Shown here in pieces: positions 7,533-14,558 of a stretch of 22,864 nt of DNA. The DNA lies in NCBI GenBank assembly GCA_946611445.1, contig CAMODP010000007.1, positions 1-22,864 of the forward strand, given 5' to 3'. This DNA is from an uncultured Eubacterium sp. (GTDB lineage: Bacteria > Bacillota > Clostridia > Lachnospirales > Lachnospiraceae). The notes under the pieces were generated by a model. The model did not search any database. It worked only from the letters and a program-made list of their open reading frames with translations, and was not told the origin of the DNA. The number at the start of each line of letters is the position of its first letter. Position 1 is the first letter of the stretch. Position numbers and translations under genes: made by a program.

Positions 7533-8894
7533 TCACAGCATCAGAACCGGCTGCTCAATATAGTCGCGTACCCGCACCAGGAATTCCGCTGCCGGCGCGC
7601 CGTCCACGATCCTGTGATCATAGCTGAGGGTAATGGTCATCATCGGCCGGATCACGATCTGGTCGTCAACGACCACCGGCGTCTTTTTGATGGCGCCCAG
7701 CGCAAGGATGCCGGACTCCGGCGGGTTGATGATAGCGGTAAAGGCATCCAGGCCGAACATGCCCAGATTAGAGACTGTAAAGGTGCCGCCGCTCATCTCG
7801 TCCAGGTTCAGCGTATTGTCCTTTGCCTTGCCGCCCAGCTCCTTTGCGGTCTGGCTGATCTCCTCCAGACGCATCAGGTCGGCGTCCTTGATATTCGGAA
7901 CGACCAGCCCGTTATCGATCGCCACGGCCATTCCCAGATTCACGTAGTCGTGCATCTCGATGCCTTCATCTGTAATAGCCGCGTTCATCATCGGGAAATC
8001 CATCAGCGCGCAGGCCGTGGCTTTCAGCACGATGTCATTGTAGGAAACCTTGATGCCCTTCTTCTTATACACTTCACGCAGCGCGGCTGCCTGCGTCATG
8101 TCCACGCATACCTGGTGCTGCAGCTGCGCTTCTGTCTGCAGGCTTTCCAGCATGCGCTGGCCGATGATCTTTCTGGAACGGCTCATCGGCACGATGCGGG
8201 CCTTCCTGCCAGTGCTGCCGGCGGCGCCTTCCTTTGCCGCCAGTGCGGCCGCACGGGCAGCAACGGCTGCCAGAATGTCGTTTTTCATAATTTTGCCGTG
8301 AGATCCGCTGCCGGACACCTCCTGCAGCTCCACGCCCTCGAGAGACGCAACCTTTTTCGCCAGCGGGCTGGCCTTGACGGCCGGCTGCGGCACGTAGCCG
8401 AGGACATCTCTCTCAATAACCAGATTGTCGGGGCCGGTAGCCGGCACATCCGCGATGTCGATGCTTTTCTCTTCCGCGCGCATACGGGCCCTCGGCGTGC
8501 TGAATTTGCGTCCGCCGGCCTGCTGTGCCGCGGCAGGGGCTGCCGGGGTCTGTGCCGGGGCGGCAGAAGCCAGCGTTTTCTCCTGTGCGGGAGCAGCGGG
8601 AGCAGCGCCGCCCGCTGCAGACTGTGCCTCAGCTACGATGGCGGAAATATCCTCCCCCGGCGCGCCGATGACGGCGATCGTCTCGGTGATCGGAACCACG
8701 TCCCCTTCCGGGCGGATGATCTTCAGCAGCGTGCCGCTGGCCGGGGCATCCATTGTTATTGTCAGTTTATCGGTTTCCATCTCGAAAAGGGGCTTTCCCT
8801 CTTCACAGGTCTCTCCCTCTTTGACGAGCCACTGTGTGATCGTGCCCTCAGTCATCTGGAGTCCCTGCTTTGGCATGATTACCCGTTCTGCCAT
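7533..8894 (-). CDS. 2-oxoacid/acetoin dehydrogenase E2, dihydrolipoamide acyltransferase with two peripheral-subunit-binding domains (453 aa)
   Basis: This is the core acyltransferase, moving the acyl group from E1 to CoA. Domains in order are a lipoyl domain (1-80, Lys43 in ETDK), an Ala/Pro linker, a first peripheral-subunit-binding domain (about 131-166, STPRARMRAEEKSID), a second (about 174-210, KASPLAKKVASLEGVEL followed by GSGSHGKIMKNDI), and the catalytic domain from about 231. The catalytic motif DHRIVDG is at about 426-432. Two binding domains in tandem are unusual, as most E2 proteins have one. The start has a GGGGG-rich site upstream and aligns with the E3 lipoyl start. Only 18 nt separate it from the E1 beta stop. 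The E1 partners look acetoin-dehydrogenase-like, so acetoin or a related diketone is the best family-level guess, without proof. Confidence 0.92.
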   Translation of the reverse strand: MAERVIMPKQGLQMTEGTITQWLVKEGETCEEGKPLFEMETDKLTITMDAPASGTLLKIIRPEGDVVPITETIAVIGAPGEDISAIVAEAQSAAGGAAPAAPAQEKTLASAAPAQTPAAPAAAQQAGGRKFSTPRARMRAEEKSIDIADVPATGPDNLVIERDVLGYVPQPAVKASPLAKKVASLEGVELQEVSGSGSHGKIMKNDILAAVAARAAALAAKEGAAGSTGRKARIVPMSRSRKIIGQRMLESLQTEAQLQHQVCVDMTQAAALREVYKKKGIKVSYNDIVLKATACALMDFPMMNAAITDEGIEMHDYVNLGMAVAIDNGLVVPNIKDADLMRLEEISQTAKELGGKAKDNTLNLDEMSGGTFTVSNLGMFGLDAFTAIINPPESGILALGAIKKTPVVVDDQIVIRPMMTITLSYDHRIVDGAPAAEFLVRVRDYIEQPVLML

Positions 8895-8912
8895 AGTATT
8901 TGACCCCCTTTC

Positions 8913-9896
8913 TCAGAGTCTGTACAGAGAAGCCTTCGCGGCCTCAACGATCTCGGATACCTGCGGTACCGTCGCGTTCTCCAGATTCAGGGCAAACGGA
9001 AGCGGGCAGGCCTTGGCGCCCAGACGGATCGGCGCATGATCCAGGTACGGGAATGCTCTCTCGGAGATCTCCGCCGCCACCTCGGCTCCCCAGCCGGCTG
9101 TACGGTGCGCCTCATGCACGGTGATCAGGCGGCCGGTCTTTTTGACGCTCTCTGTGATCGTGTCATAATCAAAGGGCACCAGGGTCCGGGGATCGATGAC
9201 CTCTGCGGAAATGCCCTGCTTCTCCAGCTCGGCGGCAGCCTCGAGAGCGCGGGAAACGTAGAGCAGGTTTGCCACGATAGTCACATCTGTTCCCTGCTTC
9301 ACGACCTTGGCTTTTCCGAACGGGATCATGAAGTTGTCGTCATCCGGCACTTCGAATTTCGTGCTGTAGAGGGCCTTGTGTTCAAAGAACATGACCGGAT
9401 TGTCATCGCGGATGGCCGTGCGCAGCAGTCCTGCGGCATCTTCGCCGGTAGCCGGGCAGGCCACCTTGATGCCGGGGATGTGCATAAACATGGTCTCTAC
9501 AGACTGGCTGTGCGTGGCCGCATTGCCTCGTCCGATTCCCTGCTGACCGCGGATGACAAGCGGGATTTTCGCCTTGCCGCCGAACACGTAGCGGGTCTTG
9601 GCCACCTGGTTCAGGATCTGGTCCATGCACACAAAGGTGAAGTCCATGTACATCAGCTCTACTACCGGGCGCATTCCCGTGCAGGCCGCGCCGAGGCCGG
9701 CTCCCACGAATGCCTGCTCGGAAATGGGCGTATTGAAGCACCGCTCCACGCCGAATTCATCCGCCAGGCCTCTGGTGCATCCGAAAATACCGCCGAGAAC
9801 CTCTACATCTTCACCCATAACAAACACACGGTCATCCCTTCTCATCTCCGATGCCAGTGTGTCGCGAATTGCCATTGCATATGTTTTCTTGCTCAT
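8913..9896 (-). CDS. acoB: 2-oxoacid/acetoin dehydrogenase E1 component, beta subunit (327 aa)
   Basis: This is the beta subunit of the thiamine-diphosphate-dependent decarboxylase/lyase component. It begins SKKTYAMAIRDTL. It has MGEDVEVLGG, the FNTPISEQAFVGAGLG motif with Glu60, which activates thiamine diphosphate in this family, and C-terminal VTVHEAHRTAGWGAEVAA. Length is normal (about 325-340 aa). AAGGGG lies upstream of the ATG. It follows E1 alpha after a 111-nt gap and precedes E2 by 18 nt, the standard aco/pdh order. The acoB symbol reflects similarity of the set to acetoin dehydrogenase operons; branched-chain or other diketone substrates remain possible. Confidence 0.92.
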   Translation of the reverse strand: MSKKTYAMAIRDTLASEMRRDDRVFVMGEDVEVLGGIFGCTRGLADEFGVERCFNTPISEQAFVGAGLGAACTGMRPVVELMYMDFTFVCMDQILNQVAKTRYVFGGKAKIPLVIRGQQGIGRGNAATHSQSVETMFMHIPGIKVACPATGEDAAGLLRTAIRDDNPVMFFEHKALYSTKFEVPDDDNFMIPFGKAKVVKQGTDVTIVANLLYVSRALEAAAELEKQGISAEVIDPRTLVPFDYDTITESVKKTGRLITVHEAHRTAGWGAEVAAEISERAFPYLDHAPIRLGAKACPLPFALNLENATVPQVSEIVEAAKASLYRL

Positions 9897-9945
9897 CGCA
9901 CTCTACCCCTTCTGCGTATCTGCTTACTGTCAATCTCATGTAACT

Positions 9946-9962
9946 GTCCGGCTGCGCCGGAC
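9946..9962. repeat. GTCCGGC-TGC-GCCGGAC hairpin between E1 alpha and E1 beta genes
   Basis: A perfect 7-bp stem with a 3-nt loop lies in the 111-nt gap between E1 alpha and E1 beta. It has the same stem as the hairpin at 2486-2502. It has no following T-run on the minus strand and is therefore unlikely to be a full terminator. Confidence 0.6.
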
Positions 9963-10007
9963 GGTATAGTTTCTGTATGAACGGGAAATATCATTCCGGC
10001 TTCCCGG

Positions 10008-10970
10008 TCACTCGCCTTCGTAAAAAACGTCATCCAGCAGATGTGCCGGATCCGGTTCCGGGCTGGACAGAGCGAAGTCAACGGCCTTGTCCATCTCGGC
10101 GCGCACATCCTTGTGGATCTTCTCTACCTCTTCCTCTGTGGCAAAGCCCTGCTCTACAATCCACTTTCCGAAGGTGACGATCGCGTCTCTGCGCTTCCAC
10201 TCCTCAGTGACCTCTTTGTCGCGGTATACTTCCGGATCACCGGTCCAGTGGCCTCTCCAGCGGTAGGTCTTAACCTCCAGCAGCGTCGGGCCCTCGCCCT
10301 TCAGGGCGCGTTCCTTCGCCTGCAGGAATTTCTCGTCCAGGTCAAGCACATCATAGCCGTCTGCCTGCAGGCCGAGGATGCCGTATCCGACGGCGCGGTC
10401 GACAATATCCGGGTCCGCCGTGGATTCGGACAGCGGAACAGAGATGCCGAAGCCGTTGTTCTCACATACATAAATAACAGGCAGGTTGTGAATAGCGGCA
10501 AAGTTGATGGACTCGTGGAAGGTTCCCTCATTGGAAGCACCGTCTCCGAAGAAGCAGACGGCCACATTGTCTTTTTTCTGCATCTTGATCGCCAGGCCGG
10601 CGCCGGTCGCGATCGGGATGCCGCCGCCGACAATGGCGTTCGCGCCCAGATTGCCCTTCTCAAAATCTGCAATGTGCATGGAACCGCTGCGTCCCTTGCA
10701 GTATCCGGTGGCCTTGCCCATGAGCTCTGCCAGAGCCTTGTCCAGTTCGGCTCCCTTGGCGATGCAGTGGCCGTGACCCCTGTGCGTGCTGGTGATATAA
10801 TCCTTATCTGTCAGCGTCGAGCAGATCGTCGCCGCGCAGGCCTCCTCGCCGGTGTACAGATGCACGGATCCTCTCAGCTTATTCTGTTCAAACAGGCGGT
10901 AGGCCGCCTCTTCAAACTCGCGGATCTTGCACATAGTCTCCAATATCCACAGTGCCCGTTCTTTTTCCAT
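10008..10970 (-). CDS. acoA: 2-oxoacid/acetoin dehydrogenase E1 component, alpha subunit (320 aa)
   Basis: This subunit binds thiamine diphosphate and, with E1 beta, cleaves a 2-oxo or diketone substrate and acylates the lipoyl group of E2. It shows STHRGHGH, GYCKGRSGSMHIAD, NAIVGGGIPIATGAGLA and the cofactor motif GDGASNEGTFHESINFAA (from residue 142, with the following CENN). The GRSGSMHIAD and IVGGG region is typical of AcoA-type short E1 alpha subunits. The start at 10970 (MEKERAL) is chosen because AAAAGGAGG precedes it by about 10 nt; an in-frame ATG at 11030 lies in the operator region and has no such site. It is the first gene of the E1-E2-E3-TRAP unit, about 100 nt downstream of the predicted transcription start, and is under the tandem palindromic operators. 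Confidence 0.92.
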   Translation of the reverse strand: MEKERALWILETMCKIREFEEAAYRLFEQNKLRGSVHLYTGEEACAATICSTLTDKDYITSTHRGHGHCIAKGAELDKALAELMGKATGYCKGRSGSMHIADFEKGNLGANAIVGGGIPIATGAGLAIKMQKKDNVAVCFFGDGASNEGTFHESINFAAIHNLPVIYVCENNGFGISVPLSESTADPDIVDRAVGYGILGLQADGYDVLDLDEKFLQAKERALKGEGPTLLEVKTYRWRGHWTGDPEVYRDKEVTEEWKRRDAIVTFGKWIVEQGFATEEEVEKIHKDVRAEMDKAVDFALSSPEPDPAHLLDDVFYEGE

Positions 10971-11034
10971 CTTCTGAAATCCTCCTTTTGCCGCTGTGCC
11001 TTTCCTTAAACTGACATTTGTGATCAGCATGTGT

Positions 11035-11046
11035 ATAATCGATTAA
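11035..11046. promoter_or_regulatory. Operator A (ATAATCGATTAA)
   Basis: This near-perfect palindrome with core TAATCGATTA (11036-11045) lies in the 5' untranslated region of E1 alpha. Its centre is exactly 19 bp from operator B. It is probably a binding site for the GntR/FCD regulator encoded at 12180-12842. Confidence 0.65.
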
Positions 11047-11051
11047 AGATT

Positions 11052-11067
11052 TAATAATCGATTATTA
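11052..11067. promoter_or_regulatory. Operator B (TAATAATCGATTATTA)
   Basis: A perfect 16-bp palindrome, the longest of six related sites, sits at about +2 to +17 of the predicted transcript from the E1 alpha promoter. A bound protein there would block initiation or early elongation. The pairing with operator A at 19 bp is repeated by operators D and E near the other promoter. Confidence 0.7.
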
Positions 11068-11075
11068 TCATCTTT

Positions 11076-11103
11076 ATTATAGCCACGCCCGTGAAAAAGT
11101 CAA
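11076..11103 (-). promoter_or_regulatory. Sigma-A-type promoter of the E1-E2-E3-TRAP operon
   Basis: On the minus strand TTGACT (11103-11098) is followed by 16 nt and a perfect TATAAT (11081-11076). This predicts a start near 11069, immediately before operator B, giving a leader of roughly 100 nt. The 357-nt non-coding stretch 10971-11327 holds this promoter, operators A, B and C and the terminator of the upstream unit; I see no gene in it. Confidence 0.75.
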
Positions 11104-11209
11104 TCCGGACCGTGCCGTCCTTTTTGCCAATATTTCAAGCTTATATTTGTGATTTTTGCATGATTCCGGAATTGTGGGAACCGGCAGGCCAGGTCTTCTG
11201 CAAAGCCCG

Positions 11210-11223
11210 TATAATCGATTATA
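11210..11223. promoter_or_regulatory. Operator C (TATAATCGATTATA)
   Basis: A perfect 14-bp palindrome about 110 bp upstream of the -35 box of the E1 alpha promoter. Its distance from operators A and B (157 bp from B, centre to centre) would suit looping or a separate role. It belongs to the same site family. Confidence 0.65.
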
Positions 11224-11250
11224 TAGAAGTGAGAATAGAGTATAAGATCA

Positions 11251-11294
11251 TTAAAAAACGCTATGCTGCCGGATTTCCATGCAGCATAGCGTTT
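11251..11294 (-). terminator. Intrinsic terminator after yqeB
   Basis: A perfect inverted repeat, 11 bp GC-containing and 14 bp with flanking A/T pairs (11256-11269 with 11281-11294), is followed on the minus strand by TTTTTT at 11258-11253. It lies 33 nt beyond the stop of the YqeB-family gene. It closes the right-hand transcription unit and separates it from the E1 alpha promoter. Confidence 0.9.
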
Positions 11295-11327
11295 CAATGC
11301 GGCAGAGAACGATTCTCTGTCACACTG

Positions 11328-12122
11328 TCACATCTTTTTTTCGCGGGACAGCCACAGTACTGCTTCGAGAACGCCCCCTCCGATCGCGAGTGACTTATCC
11401 GAGACCGTCTTAAAGTCCGCGTCTTTTCCTCTGGGATCTACATCCCCGCATTTCAGCCCTTTGCTGACCCGCACACCGTCCTGCAGCAGGCCCCGGATCA
11501 TACCCGGTATACGCGCAGGCATCGGGCATGTTCCGACATACCCCACAGTCTCACCGGCCTGCACAAGGTCGCCGATGCACCTGCAGGAGCGGAAAATCCC
11601 GTCGGCCGGCGCGCGGAGAACGCGTTCCGCCCCGAATCCGGCAACAACCCCGGGAATACCGGTGTCCGCTATCGCGCTTCCGTTCCGGATCACTCTTCCC
11701 AGCGTGTGCCCCCTCTTTGTCTCGATGACGGCATGGCAGTCGACACCTGCCGTAAAGCCGGGCCCGACGCCGATCACAACGGGCGCCTCCCCGATGGATG
11801 TGCCCAGGTTTTTCTTTGCCATAATGGCGTCTACCAGTACATCCGGCGACAGCTCCCTGAAAATATCCGCTCCGGGATCCCATACAACTGCTATCTGGTT
11901 TTCCGCTGCCAGGGCGCGCGCTTCCTGCGCGGAACCGGCCCGTTTTGCTCTGATCTCCTCAACCGTACAGCTGCCGCACCGCATAGCCTCTGAAAAACTT
12001 ACCGTCCGGCGGACAGCCATTGGCTCTTTCAGTTCCGACATGACGACCTGCATGCCGGCATGATGGAGCCGGAGAGCAATCCCTGACGCGAGATCGCCTG
12101 CTCCTCTGATATAAATCAGCAC
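11328..12122 (-). CDS. yqeB: YqeB-family selenium-dependent molybdenum hydroxylase maturation protein (264 aa)
   Basis: Proteins of this family are tied genomically to selenium-dependent molybdenum hydroxylases and are thought to act in maturing their cofactor; the biochemical step is not settled. Visible features are an N-terminal Rossmann-like IRGAGDLASGIALRL, VDAIMAKKN, VIGVGPGFTAGVDCHAVIETKRGH (from mid-protein), NGSAIADTGIPG, ERVLRAPADG and a C-terminal IGGGVLEAVL. The length is normal for the family. The start is a GTG at 12122 with AAAGGAG 7 nt upstream. It is the last gene of the right-hand unit, 57 nt after the GntR gene and directly before a strong terminator. Its presence suggests that the hydroxylase encoded upstream contains labile selenium. 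The usual partner YqeC is not in this window. Confidence 0.85.
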   Translation of the reverse strand: MLIYIRGAGDLASGIALRLHHAGMQVVMSELKEPMAVRRTVSFSEAMRCGSCTVEEIRAKRAGSAQEARALAAENQIAVVWDPGADIFRELSPDVLVDAIMAKKNLGTSIGEAPVVIGVGPGFTAGVDCHAVIETKRGHTLGRVIRNGSAIADTGIPGVVAGFGAERVLRAPADGIFRSCRCIGDLVQAGETVGYVGTCPMPARIPGMIRGLLQDGVRVSKGLKCGDVDPRGKDADFKTVSDKSLAIGGGVLEAVLWLSREKKM

Positions 12123-12179
12123 ATATATACTCCTTTATCCCATTGGTATTTTCTGTATCCGTATATTCTCACGCAGCGT

Positions 12180-12842
12180 TTAAGCCGGCACGGTATCCTG
12201 CTGTTCATGCAGCCGGCTTATGATCTCCGTCCCAAAACCGCTGATATGCAGAAACATATAGGCGCCGGCCGTGTGATCCTTCCCGGAAGCGATGCCGTCG
12301 TAGAGCTGCCTGTGGGACTCGCTCAGTTCTTTCAGGGACATACTGGTTGCCAGCGTGCTCTCATAGGTCCACTCATATGTTGCCAGCGTATCCCAGGCCC
12401 GTTTCAGCGCCTTGTTTTTGGCGGCTTCCATGACAGCCTCGTGAAACTGGTGGTCGAGCGCGACGAACTGCTCCATGCTCCCGCAGGAATCCATTTCGTT
12501 CAGAATAAAGCGCATCTTCTTCAGCTCTTCTTCCGTAATATACTTTGCGGCGCGTTTTGCGGCGTATTCTTCGATATAAGCCCGGGCATTGAAATAATCC
12601 TCGATCTCATCCGCGTCCATGATCCGCACGTAGGAACCCGAGTAAGGCCGTTCCTCAAGGAGCCCCATGAAGCAGAGCTCAAGTATCGCTTCCCGTACAG
12701 GAGCCTGCGATACCTGCAGTTCTTTGGCAAGTCTGGTCTCAACGATCCTTTCTCCCCGCTTATATTTTCCTTCCGTGATTCCTTTCAGAATATGCTGCTT
12801 AATCTGTGTCCGGAGAGTATCCTTATTCGTTCCGTTCGCCAT
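12180..12842 (-). CDS. GntR-family transcriptional regulator with FCD domain (220 aa)
   Basis: An N-terminal winged helix (about 8-75) contains RLAKELQVSQAPVREAILEL, the classic GntR recognition region, and a wing ending SGSYVRI. The C-terminal all-helical FCD domain (about 85-215) shows the expected metal/ligand-binding residues in DHQFHEAV, ESHRQL and MFLHISG. FCD regulators sense small organic acids or acyl compounds. The start at 12842 (MANGTNK) has AGGA just before it; ATG at 12896 extends into non-conserved sequence. The gene lies between the hydroxylase FeS subunit (166-nt gap with a hairpin) and yqeB. No operator-like palindrome is seen in front of it, so it is probably expressed from the operon promoter and would control itself through operators D-F. 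It is the only regulator in the window and the best candidate for the TAATCGATTA sites. Confidence 0.9.
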   Translation of the reverse strand: MANGTNKDTLRTQIKQHILKGITEGKYKRGERIVETRLAKELQVSQAPVREAILELCFMGLLEERPYSGSYVRIMDADEIEDYFNARAYIEEYAAKRAAKYITEEELKKMRFILNEMDSCGSMEQFVALDHQFHEAVMEAAKNKALKRAWDTLATYEWTYESTLATSMSLKELSESHRQLYDGIASGKDHTAGAYMFLHISGFGTEIISRLHEQQDTVPA

Positions 12843-12920
12843 ATTTCCTGTATTCCTCCGTAATCTGCCGCCTGGAATTCCGCTTCCCTGCAGCACAGAA
12901 TCTCACCTTCTTCAGTCAGA

Positions 12921-12941
12921 CACCCGCCGGGTTTTCCGGCA
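12921..12941 (-). repeat. Intercistronic hairpin before the GntR gene
   Basis: In the gap between the FeS subunit and the regulator the minus strand can fold CCTGCCGG-AAAAC-CCGGCGGG, an 8-bp stem with one wobble pair. The sequence after it is not T-rich. It may lower expression of the regulator relative to the enzyme genes. Confidence 0.45.
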
Positions 12942-13008
12942 GGCCGCCTGATCTTACTTTATCATATGGCACCGCGTTTTTCAAATCCCTCCGGGCAGAC
13001 TGCGGATG

Positions 13009-13581
13009 TCACATTGTTGTATACCGCAGTTTCCATTCCTCATTAAACTGCTCATTTATGCCGGCAAATTGTGGCGCTGTTTCTCCGGCCTGCTCCGCCT
13101 CCGCGCGTTTCTGATCCATTTTCCGTACAGCCAGCAGTATCGCGTCGGCAATTCTCTGGTATCCCGTGCAGCGACAGATGTTCCCTTCCATTTCCTTCAT
13201 GATCTGCTCCCGGGTCGGATGCGGATAGCGGTTGAGACATGCAATGCCGCTCATCAGCATACCGGGCGTACAGTACCCGCACTGAATGGCGCCGGCTTCT
13301 ATAAAGGCCTCCTGCAGCGGATGCAGACGCTCGTCATCGGACAGCCCTTCCGTTGTCAGAACGGTCTTTCCGTCGAGCTCAGCCGCCAGCACAAGGCAGG
13401 AATTGACCGGACATCCGTCGACCAGCACCGTACAGGCACCGCATTCTCCTTCATCGCACCCTTCCTTTACGCTGTTCAGGAAAAGCTCTTCCCGCAGAAA
13501 ACGCAGCAGAGAGAGATTGGACGCAACTGTTTTTCTGTACTTTTTCCCGTTTACAGTAACCTGGATCTCTATTTGTTTCAT
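13009..13581 (-). CDS. Molybdenum hydroxylase, [2Fe-2S] small subunit (190 aa)
   Basis: This electron-transfer subunit of a xanthine-dehydrogenase-family hydroxylase carries two [2Fe-2S] clusters between the molybdenum site and FAD. The plant-type ferredoxin motif is GCDEGECGACTV with Cys42, Cys47, Cys50 and Cys62. The helical domain has IQCGYCTPGM (Cys101, Cys104) and GNICRCTGY (Cys136, Cys138). At 190 aa it is somewhat longer than the usual 155-165, because of a charged C-terminal tail after about residue 155. The ATG has GGAAGGG upstream. It follows the FAD subunit gene after 32 nt. The order large-FAD-FeS is one of the standard arrangements. Confidence 0.93.
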   Translation of the reverse strand: MKQIEIQVTVNGKKYRKTVASNLSLLRFLREELFLNSVKEGCDEGECGACTVLVDGCPVNSCLVLAAELDGKTVLTTEGLSDDERLHPLQEAFIEAGAIQCGYCTPGMLMSGIACLNRYPHPTREQIMKEMEGNICRCTGYQRIADAILLAVRKMDQKRAEAEQAGETAPQFAGINEQFNEEWKLRYTTM

Positions 13582-13613
13582 ACTGTCACCCTTCCTGTTT
13601 TTATATTCCGGCT

Positions 13614-14558
13614 CTAGAGCCTGATAACGGGCCTCGGCTCCAGCCCCTGCATACCCGCGTACTGGCGGGCAGGGATTTCTTCCGCCTTTCTGTCAAAAGG
13701 TCTCCCGGCTCGTTCGGCGGCTTCGTGAAGTACCATGACAGACACATCATGCAGCAGGCGTTTTCGGAACTCCGCGCTGGAGCGCCAGCTGGATCGGGGT
13801 TTTCCCTCCGCCTCGACGGCCTCCGCCGCCTCCAGGATGAGCGCATCAGAGATCTTCTTTCCTTCCAGTACCTTTTCCGCCATATGGCTCCGCACCGGTA
13901 CCGGCGCCGCCGTCGTCAGGGCAATACGGGGATTGCGTATCACGCCGCCGTCCAGTTCCATATACGCGCTGACGCCCATCAGCGCCAGATCCATGGCATT
14001 CCGGCGGCCGTATTTGAAATAGGCGCTTCCCGCATTTTCCGGGACCGGCGGAAGCAGGATGCGGCAGAGCAGTTCATCAGGACGGCAGTCAAAAGCCTTG
14101 AAACCGGTATAAAAGCTTTCCAGCGGGATCCTTCGTCTTCCCTCCGGTCCGGCAACGACACATTCCGCGCCGAAAGCCAGCATCGGTCCGACGGAATCCG
14201 CAGACGGCGCGCCGTTCATAATATTGCCGCCCAGCGTTCCACGGTACCGGATCTGCACGGATCCCACCTGCGAGCAGCCTTTGAACAGGGCAAAGTACCG
14301 CTCCTTTATCAGGTCCCATTCCTCTATGCTTCTGTGACTGGTAAGCGCCCCGAGATCGAGGCCGTCCTTTTCCGTAAACCTGATGCCCTGCAGCTCCGGC
14401 AGTCTCTTGATATCAACCAGCGCGCCGGGCGCCTTTTTTCCCCCGTAAAGATCTACAAATACATCCGTGCCGCCGGCCACAGGTTTCGCCCCTTCCGCTT
14501 TCAGGCGGCAGGCCTCATTCAGATCCGTCGGCATATACAGGTCAAATCTCGGCAGCAT
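13614..14558 (-). CDS. Molybdenum hydroxylase, FAD-binding medium subunit (314 aa)
   Basis: This subunit takes electrons from the FeS clusters to FAD and an external acceptor. N-terminal features are FDLYMPTDLNEACRL and AKPVAGGTDVFVDL, the FAD diphosphate-binding region. GTLGGNIMNGAPSADSVGPML is the second FAD signature. The C-terminal CO-dehydrogenase-flavoprotein-like domain includes RIALTTAAPVPVRSHMAE. The length is slightly above the usual 280-295. The start overlaps the stop of the large subunit gene by 17 nt, with AAGGAGG 9 nt upstream, indicating coupled translation. A small palindrome (GGCTCTAGAGCC) spans its stop codon. Confidence 0.92.
   Translation of the reverse strand: MLPRFDLYMPTDLNEACRLKAEGAKPVAGGTDVFVDLYGGKKAPGALVDIKRLPELQGIRFTEKDGLDLGALTSHRSIEEWDLIKERYFALFKGCSQVGSVQIRYRGTLGGNIMNGAPSADSVGPMLAFGAECVVAGPEGRRRIPLESFYTGFKAFDCRPDELLCRILLPPVPENAGSAYFKYGRRNAMDLALMGVSAYMELDGGVIRNPRIALTTAAPVPVRSHMAEKVLEGKKISDALILEAAEAVEAEGKPRSSWRSSAEFRKRLLHDVSVMVLHEAAERAGRPFDRKAEEIPARQYAGMQGLEPRPVIRL

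Noticed and set aside
5843..7627. 594-aa plus-strand open frame
   Set aside because: It is antisense to the E3 gene, which has complete catalytic motifs. No ribosome binding site or domain is seen on the plus strand.
7317..8903. 528-aa plus-strand open frame
   Set aside because: It is antisense to E2; its similarity to the 5843-7627 shadow simply reflects the duplicated lipoyl domain.
11091..11393. 100-aa plus-strand frame in the E1 alpha upstream region
   Set aside because: It spans the promoter, operator C and the terminator stem, and has no ribosome binding site or recognisable domain.
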